Shown here piece after piece: positions 60,694 through 64,000 of a stretch of DNA of 64,000 nt. A program made the position numbers and the translations under genes. The notes beneath the pieces were generated by a model. The model was not told the origin of the DNA, ran no database searches, and worked only from the letters and a program-made list of their open reading frames with translations. Origin of the DNA: JAVBPE01 sp031549865 (GTDB lineage: Bacteria > Bacillota_I > Bacilli_A > Acholeplasmatales > Anaeroplasmataceae); assembly GCA_031549865.1 (NCBI GenBank), contig JAVBPE010000006.1:9446-73445 (forward strand). The letters are read 5' to 3'. Numbering within the stretch: the stretch's first letter is position 1; each line of letters starts with the position of its first letter.

Positions 60694-62328
60694 TTATTGA
60701 TAGAACATACTTCCACCAATAAATTCTCTTAAAATTGAATTACAAGGAACCCATTTATCTTCAATTTCTTTAAAGTATTTCATGAATTTAATTAAGCGAT
60801 TTGCCTCAATAAAAAACTCATTATTTTCATCAATATTTTGCAGTAATGGAATGATATATTTTTTCATTACACATAGTTCATAAGTAAGCTCTGAATTGTA
60901 AACATAATCTGCTTTTTCTTGATATGGATAAATCCATTTAAATTCTCCTCGTCTAACACTTGACCACATTTTTAATGTTTCAATTGCAGAACTGTTTCTA
61001 AATTGATTATCACGAACAATTCTTCTAATTAATCTTATATCAGTTAAACTGATTGGATTGTTATCATCAATATGTAACTGTGCTTGTGGAGATATATATA
61101 TTTTATATTTTTGATGAGCAGGAATTGATGGAGTCAATGTATCATTTAAGGCATGGATCCCCTCAATCATTATCGGTTGATTTTTACCTAATTTTACCTT
61201 TTTTCCAGGTATGCTTTTACCACTATCGAAATCGAAAACCGGTAAAGTAACTTCTTCGCCGTTTATTAACTTATACATTTGCTCATTAAATAATTTAATA
61301 TCTAATGCTTCAATATGTTCTAAATCAGGTGCCCCAAATTCATCTTTAGGTGCTTCTGCCTTACTCTTATAATAATTATCTATACTAATCATTAAAGGTG
61401 TTATATTACGACTCATTAATTGGATACGTAATCTATTTGTAAATGTAGTTTTTCCACTTGAGGAAGGCCCGGCAATTGCTATTAGGCGAATGTTTTCAAT
61501 ATTCTCTTTAATTGCCAATCCTAGATCTGCTAACGAGTTATTATGCCTTGTTTCGCATAAATTAATAAATTCTATAGCTCTACCATCTTCAATAATTTTA
61601 TTCATTTTTGCAATATACGATCCATCAATTATATTACCCCAAATATTAGCTTCTTTTAATGCTTTGCCAAAAGATGGTGCATCTTCGAACTTTGGTATTT
61701 CACCATTTAATTCTGCCCTCGGATATTGAATAATAAAACCTGGAGTATATAATTTAAGTTTATATTTTGTTAAATATCTAGTTGAAGGAAGCATATATCC
61801 AAACATATAATTCATGTATCCATCGCACTCATACATATGAACTGTATCTTCAGTTCGATATTTTAATATTTTAGTTTTATCTAAAAAACCAGCATCATGA
61901 TAATAATCAATTGCTTCTTGCTTTGTTACAGATCTTCTTTTTATTGGTAAATCTTGTGTAACTATTTTATTGAATTCCAATTCTATTCGATCTAAAAAAT
62001 CTTGATTTAAAGGTCCTCCAATCCCTGAAACTGATGTAAATATTGATCTAGATATACTATAATTAAAAATAACTTTAGCGCTTTGGGTTACGCGTTTTAT
62101 GGCCTTCACCATGACATATCTAAGCGTGGATTGATAAATTGTCATAGTTTCTGTATTGCATAAATCTAAAAATTCTACATTAGCATCACTAGAAATAATA
62201 TAATCTAATTCTCTTAAGCGATTATTAACTTTAGCAGCTAAATAAGTAATGTTATTTCTATCTAATAAATCACTTAATTTTATGGGATTATCGTATTTTC
62301 GTTCTTCATTAAATACTTTTATAATCAT
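60694..62328 (-). CDS. TGS-domain nucleoside kinase (uridine kinase-like)
   Basis: 544 aa. Residues 1-60 form a TGS-like domain (IIKVFNEERKYDNPIKLSDLL), residues ~65-250 resemble the ThrRS-type second additional domain, and ~275-500 a P-loop uridine kinase: Walker A IAGPSSSGKTTFTNRL, MISIDNYYKSKAEAPKDEFGAPDLEHIEALD, DFDSGKSIPGKK and IMIEGIHALND, RRIVRDNQFRN. The fused architecture is a known family, related to Thermotoga TM0751-type kinases. Phosphorylates a nucleoside, probably in salvage. ATG 62328 with GAAGG 7 bases upstream. Monocistronic. Confidence 0.9.
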   Translation of the reverse strand: MIIKVFNEERKYDNPIKLSDLLDRNNITYLAAKVNNRLRELDYIISSDANVEFLDLCNTETMTIYQSTLRYVMVKAIKRVTQSAKVIFNYSISRSIFTSVSGIGGPLNQDFLDRIELEFNKIVTQDLPIKRRSVTKQEAIDYYHDAGFLDKTKILKYRTEDTVHMYECDGYMNYMFGYMLPSTRYLTKYKLKLYTPGFIIQYPRAELNGEIPKFEDAPSFGKALKEANIWGNIIDGSYIAKMNKIIEDGRAIEFINLCETRHNNSLADLGLAIKENIENIRLIAIAGPSSSGKTTFTNRLRIQLMSRNITPLMISIDNYYKSKAEAPKDEFGAPDLEHIEALDIKLFNEQMYKLINGEEVTLPVFDFDSGKSIPGKKVKLGKNQPIMIEGIHALNDTLTPSIPAHQKYKIYISPQAQLHIDDNNPISLTDIRLIRRIVRDNQFRNSSAIETLKMWSSVRRGEFKWIYPYQEKADYVYNSELTYELCVMKKYIIPLLQNIDENNEFFIEANRLIKFMKYFKEIEDKWVPCNSILREFIGGSMFYQ

Positions 62329-62760
62329 CTTTTTACCTTCTTTCTTATAAATTCCACTTATAATTCTTAAATATTTATATGAATAAATGCATCAACTTAT
62401 TCAAAATATTTCAACACGTTTCTAGTTTAAAAAACCATTTATCGATATACTTACAAATCAAATCATAGTTTTGTGTAACTCGTTATTTAGTTTGACATAC
62501 TAGATTATAATTGAAATATTTTTTTCGAATATCTTATTAAGTAATAGTGTTTAATGATTTAAAATATTATAGCATAATATTAACTTTTTTGAAAGTTTTT
62601 TCCGATATGCACTAGAATAGATACTAATTCGAATGGAACATGGATTTATATACTATATCAAAAGTTAAAATTAACCAATTGTTAATGAAAATATCTGCGG
62701 CTTCTAGTTTCTTTTACTAGATATGTTTTGAAATATATTTTTTGTCGTTTTATTATAAAA
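62329..62760 (-). other. 430-bp non-coding stretch upstream of the kinase gene
   Basis: No gene seen. Contains a weak hairpin TGAATAA / TTATTCA near 62390-62410 on the kinase leader side, and the third TCTAGT hairpin (62704-62722). The kinase promoter must be here but no pair of boxes is convincing. Confidence 0.5.
62687..62730 (+). repeat. Palindromic intergenic element with TCTAGT hairpin (copy C)
   Basis: CTAGT (62704-62708), 7-base loop, ACTAGATAT (62716-62724), with outer AAAATAT / ATATGTTTT pairing. Shares flanking GAAAA-TAT and the core with the copies near 52220 and 58840. Confidence 0.45.
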
Positions 62761-62762
62761 AA

Positions 62763-62788
62763 ACAAGAACTTTTTAGATAGTTCTTGT
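62763..62788 (-). terminator. Terminator of the arsC-DUF5714 operon
   Basis: On the - strand ACAAGAACT / AGTTCTTGT with an 8-base loop, then seven T. Confidence 0.9.
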
Positions 62789-62814
62789 CAAAATTTATTC
62801 ATTTATAATCTATT

Positions 62815-63405
62815 TCAACTGATTTTGTGAACATTATTTTTATAAAACAAACAATTATTTAATCTACAATGTGGATTTTTTTTAGAAAAAGCGCATTTAA
62901 TTTCAGTATTATAGTTTAAATTGAGGTTTTGTTGTTTATTTAAAACATTTACAGCTTTTATCAAAGATAAATAACTGTCGCGTTTACAACATCTTGGACC
63001 ACCATTTTTTGCAATTAAGAGTTCAATTTCACTAGTTATTGTAATAACATTACTCCAAGTATTCACGCTTAATGCAGAGTTATTTGTTATAACACTAAAA
63101 AATATTCCAACACCTAAGCCTGCGCCACAAGACCCAAAGTTTGTACAAAATCCAGCGGGAACAAGGTTTGAACGCTCAATTGAAATGTCTAAATTTTTTC
63201 TTTTTACATCTAAATCACTATTAATAATGTTATGATAAATAGTAAACAGCACTGCCGGAATAATAAAATGATGAATTGGTCCATGCATTGGTACTTCAGT
63301 AAAATTAACTATTTGATTGTATAAAATAAATGGATTCGTTTCCTTGCTTTCTAAACAAAAATCATATATTTTTTCTTGTAAAGTGGTTTTAATTATTTGA
63401 TTCAT
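62815..63405 (-). CDS. DUF5714-like cysteine-rich protein
   Basis: 196 aa, cytoplasmic. It has the pattern of DUF5714 proteins: VPMHGPIHHFIIPAVLF, then GFCTNFGSCGAGLGVGIFFSVIT, GGPRCCKRDSYLSLIKAV and a terminal CAFSKKNPHCRLNNC. Conserved Cys and His residues suggest metal, arsenite or iron-sulfur binding. Function unknown in the family. The ATG follows the arsC stop directly with AAAGGAA about 9 bases upstream, so it is translated from the same mRNA and may belong to arsenic handling. Confidence 0.7.
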   Translation of the reverse strand: MNQIIKTTLQEKIYDFCLESKETNPFILYNQIVNFTEVPMHGPIHHFIIPAVLFTIYHNIINSDLDVKRKNLDISIERSNLVPAGFCTNFGSCGAGLGVGIFFSVITNNSALSVNTWSNVITITSEIELLIAKNGGPRCCKRDSYLSLIKAVNVLNKQQNLNLNYNTEIKCAFSKKNPHCRLNNCLFYKNNVHKIS

Positions 63406-63792
63406 TTAATTATTTTCCTTTAATTTAATTATTTTGCTTTCAATAGTTTTGATTATTTTAATAAATTCATCATCTGATTTTCCACTTGGATCATCAAGTC
63501 CCCAATCTTCTCTTTTTTTACAACTAATATTTGGACAAGATACATTACATCCCATAGTTATAACGATATCTACACTTGGAATATCGGCTATTAATTTAGG
63601 TTTTTGAGTTCTTTCTAAATCTATATTATACATCCTTTTCATTAAACGAATAGCATCTTTATTAATCCCTTTAGATGTATCGCTTCCTGCTGAATATACT
63701 TCAAAGAATCCATTTAAATGAATTTTTCCTAATGCCTCTGCAATTTGACTTCGGCATGAATTATGCACGCATATAAAAGCTATTTTCTCCAT
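63406..63792 (-). CDS. arsC: Arsenate reductase, low-molecular-weight phosphatase type (ArsC)
   Basis: 128 aa. P-loop FICVHNSCRSQIAEALG with nucleophile C8 and Arg14; EVYSAGSD; the redox relay cysteines lie in ITMGCNVSCPNISC; the catalytic Asp is in EDWGLDDPSG. This is the thioredoxin-dependent ArsC branch. Reduces arsenate to arsenite; no ArsB/Acr3 or ArsR is in the window. Start ATG 63792 is set by AAAGGT 6 bases upstream, in preference to the earlier ATG at 63807. First gene of the unit, behind a consensus promoter. Confidence 0.93.
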   Translation of the reverse strand: MEKIAFICVHNSCRSQIAEALGKIHLNGFFEVYSAGSDTSKGINKDAIRLMKRMYNIDLERTQKPKLIADIPSVDIVITMGCNVSCPNISCKKREDWGLDDPSGKSDDEFIKIIKTIESKIIKLKENN

Positions 63793-63821
63793 ATTTTTAC
63801 CTTTCATATAATATTAATTTG

Positions 63822-63850
63822 ATTATAAGTTACACATAAATATTTGTCAA
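63822..63850 (-). promoter_or_regulatory. Consensus promoter of arsC
   Basis: On the - strand TTGACA (63850-63845), 17-bp spacer, TATAAT (63827-63822): a perfect sigma-A promoter. A loose inverted repeat TTATAAT / ATATTATA overlaps the -10 and could be an ArsR-like site, but it is weak. Confidence 0.85.
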
Positions 63851-63864
63851 ACTATCTACATAAT

Positions 63865-64000
63865 AAAAATCCACCAGTCTAACTGGTGGTTTTTCATTTT
63901 CGGGCATAGCCCTCTATTATTGGCTGCGCTTAGTAAGCGCATATGTGTAGCCTACCTATTGCATTTTTTATTTGCTACCCGTAAACGGGTCTCCTTCAAA
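63865..64000 (-). mobile_element. Hairpin-rich end of a probable IS200/IS605-type element (partial)
   Basis: The last 135 bases are far richer in G and C than the rest and fold into consecutive stems: CCACCAGT-CTA-ACTGGTGG (63871-63889), GGGC-ATA-GCCC (63902-63912), TGCGCTT-AGT-AAGCGCA (63925-63941) inside GGCT / AGCC, and ACCCGT-AA-ACGGGT (63977-63990). Subterminal hairpins are the ends of IS200/IS605 elements, and read on the - strand this looks like a TnpB guide-RNA scaffold with the element end at about 63865. The transposase would lie right of the window. Family call is by pattern only. Confidence 0.5.

Noticed and set aside
62490..62520. TTGACA and TATAAT near 62497-62515 as a + strand promoter
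   Set aside because: The spacing is only about 8 bp and nothing downstream on + is coding.

Overview
The window is very AT-rich, uses the standard code (TGG for Trp, TGA as a stop), and has strong AGGAGG-type ribosome binding sites and intrinsic terminators. The gene content points to a low-GC Bacillota or Mycoplasmatota-type bacterium, of the kind found among Acholeplasma, Izemoplasma, RF39 or Erysipelotrichia relatives: an Enterococcus-type V-ATPase operon, ECF-type ThiT, lipoproteins, and PotA with a long insertion as in mollicutes. This placement is inference; there is no 16S gene. Almost all genes from 1 to 52 kb lie on the + strand. Four of the last eight or so are on the - strand.

Layout. 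1-2.7 kb: end of a polyamine ABC operon (potB', potC, potD). 2.8-4.1 kb: TetR regulator and flavoprotein behind a palindromic operator. 4.3-12.8 kb: complete V-type ATPase operon in the order ntpF-I-K-E-C-G-A-B-D. 12.9-17.9 kb: second polyamine operon, potR-A-B-C-D, with an operator palindrome. 18-20.5 kb: proC, a DUF2156-like protein and a GNAT protein. 20.5-26 kb: lysine riboswitch and lysA-dapA-dapB-asd-lysC. 26.1-26.4 kb: a compact convergent locus that looks like an Fst/par-type type I toxin-antitoxin system. 26.5-31.2 kb: an orphan 708-aa protein, then a TetR-controlled ABC exporter. 31.3-34.3 kb: thyA-folA-plsC and two small membrane proteins. 34.3-38.4 kb: mutS2, a thioredoxin-like protein, thiN, TPP riboswitch and thiT. 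38.5-40 kb: HPt protein and response regulator with HD-GYP. 40-44.5 kb: truB-ribF-rpsO-pnp. 44.5-46.5 kb: mscS and a membrane protein. 46.5-46.9 kb: RNase P RNA. 47-54.2 kb: two secreted pectate lyases (PL9-like and PL1-like) on either side of lepA and a HIT protein. 54.3-58.7 kb: hemW, xer recombinase, deoB and iron alcohol dehydrogenase. 58.7-63.8 kb: sparse - strand region with a degenerate Fic-HTH protein, a TGS-uridine kinase, and arsC with a DUF5714-like gene. 63.86-64 kb: hairpin-rich end of a probable IS200/IS605-type element running off the window.

Themes. Polyamine uptake is duplicated around a V-ATPase whose proteolipid carries the Na+-binding residues known from Enterococcus hirae. 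Metabolite control is by RNA (lysine and TPP riboswitches, probable S15 leader) and by small palindromic operators just downstream of promoters. The most interesting unexplained pieces are the candidate type I toxin-antitoxin locus at 26.1-26.4 kb, the structured mobile-element end at 63.9 kb, a family of small TCTAGT hairpins in intergenic DNA, and a 65-bp direct repeat flanking the Fic-like gene.
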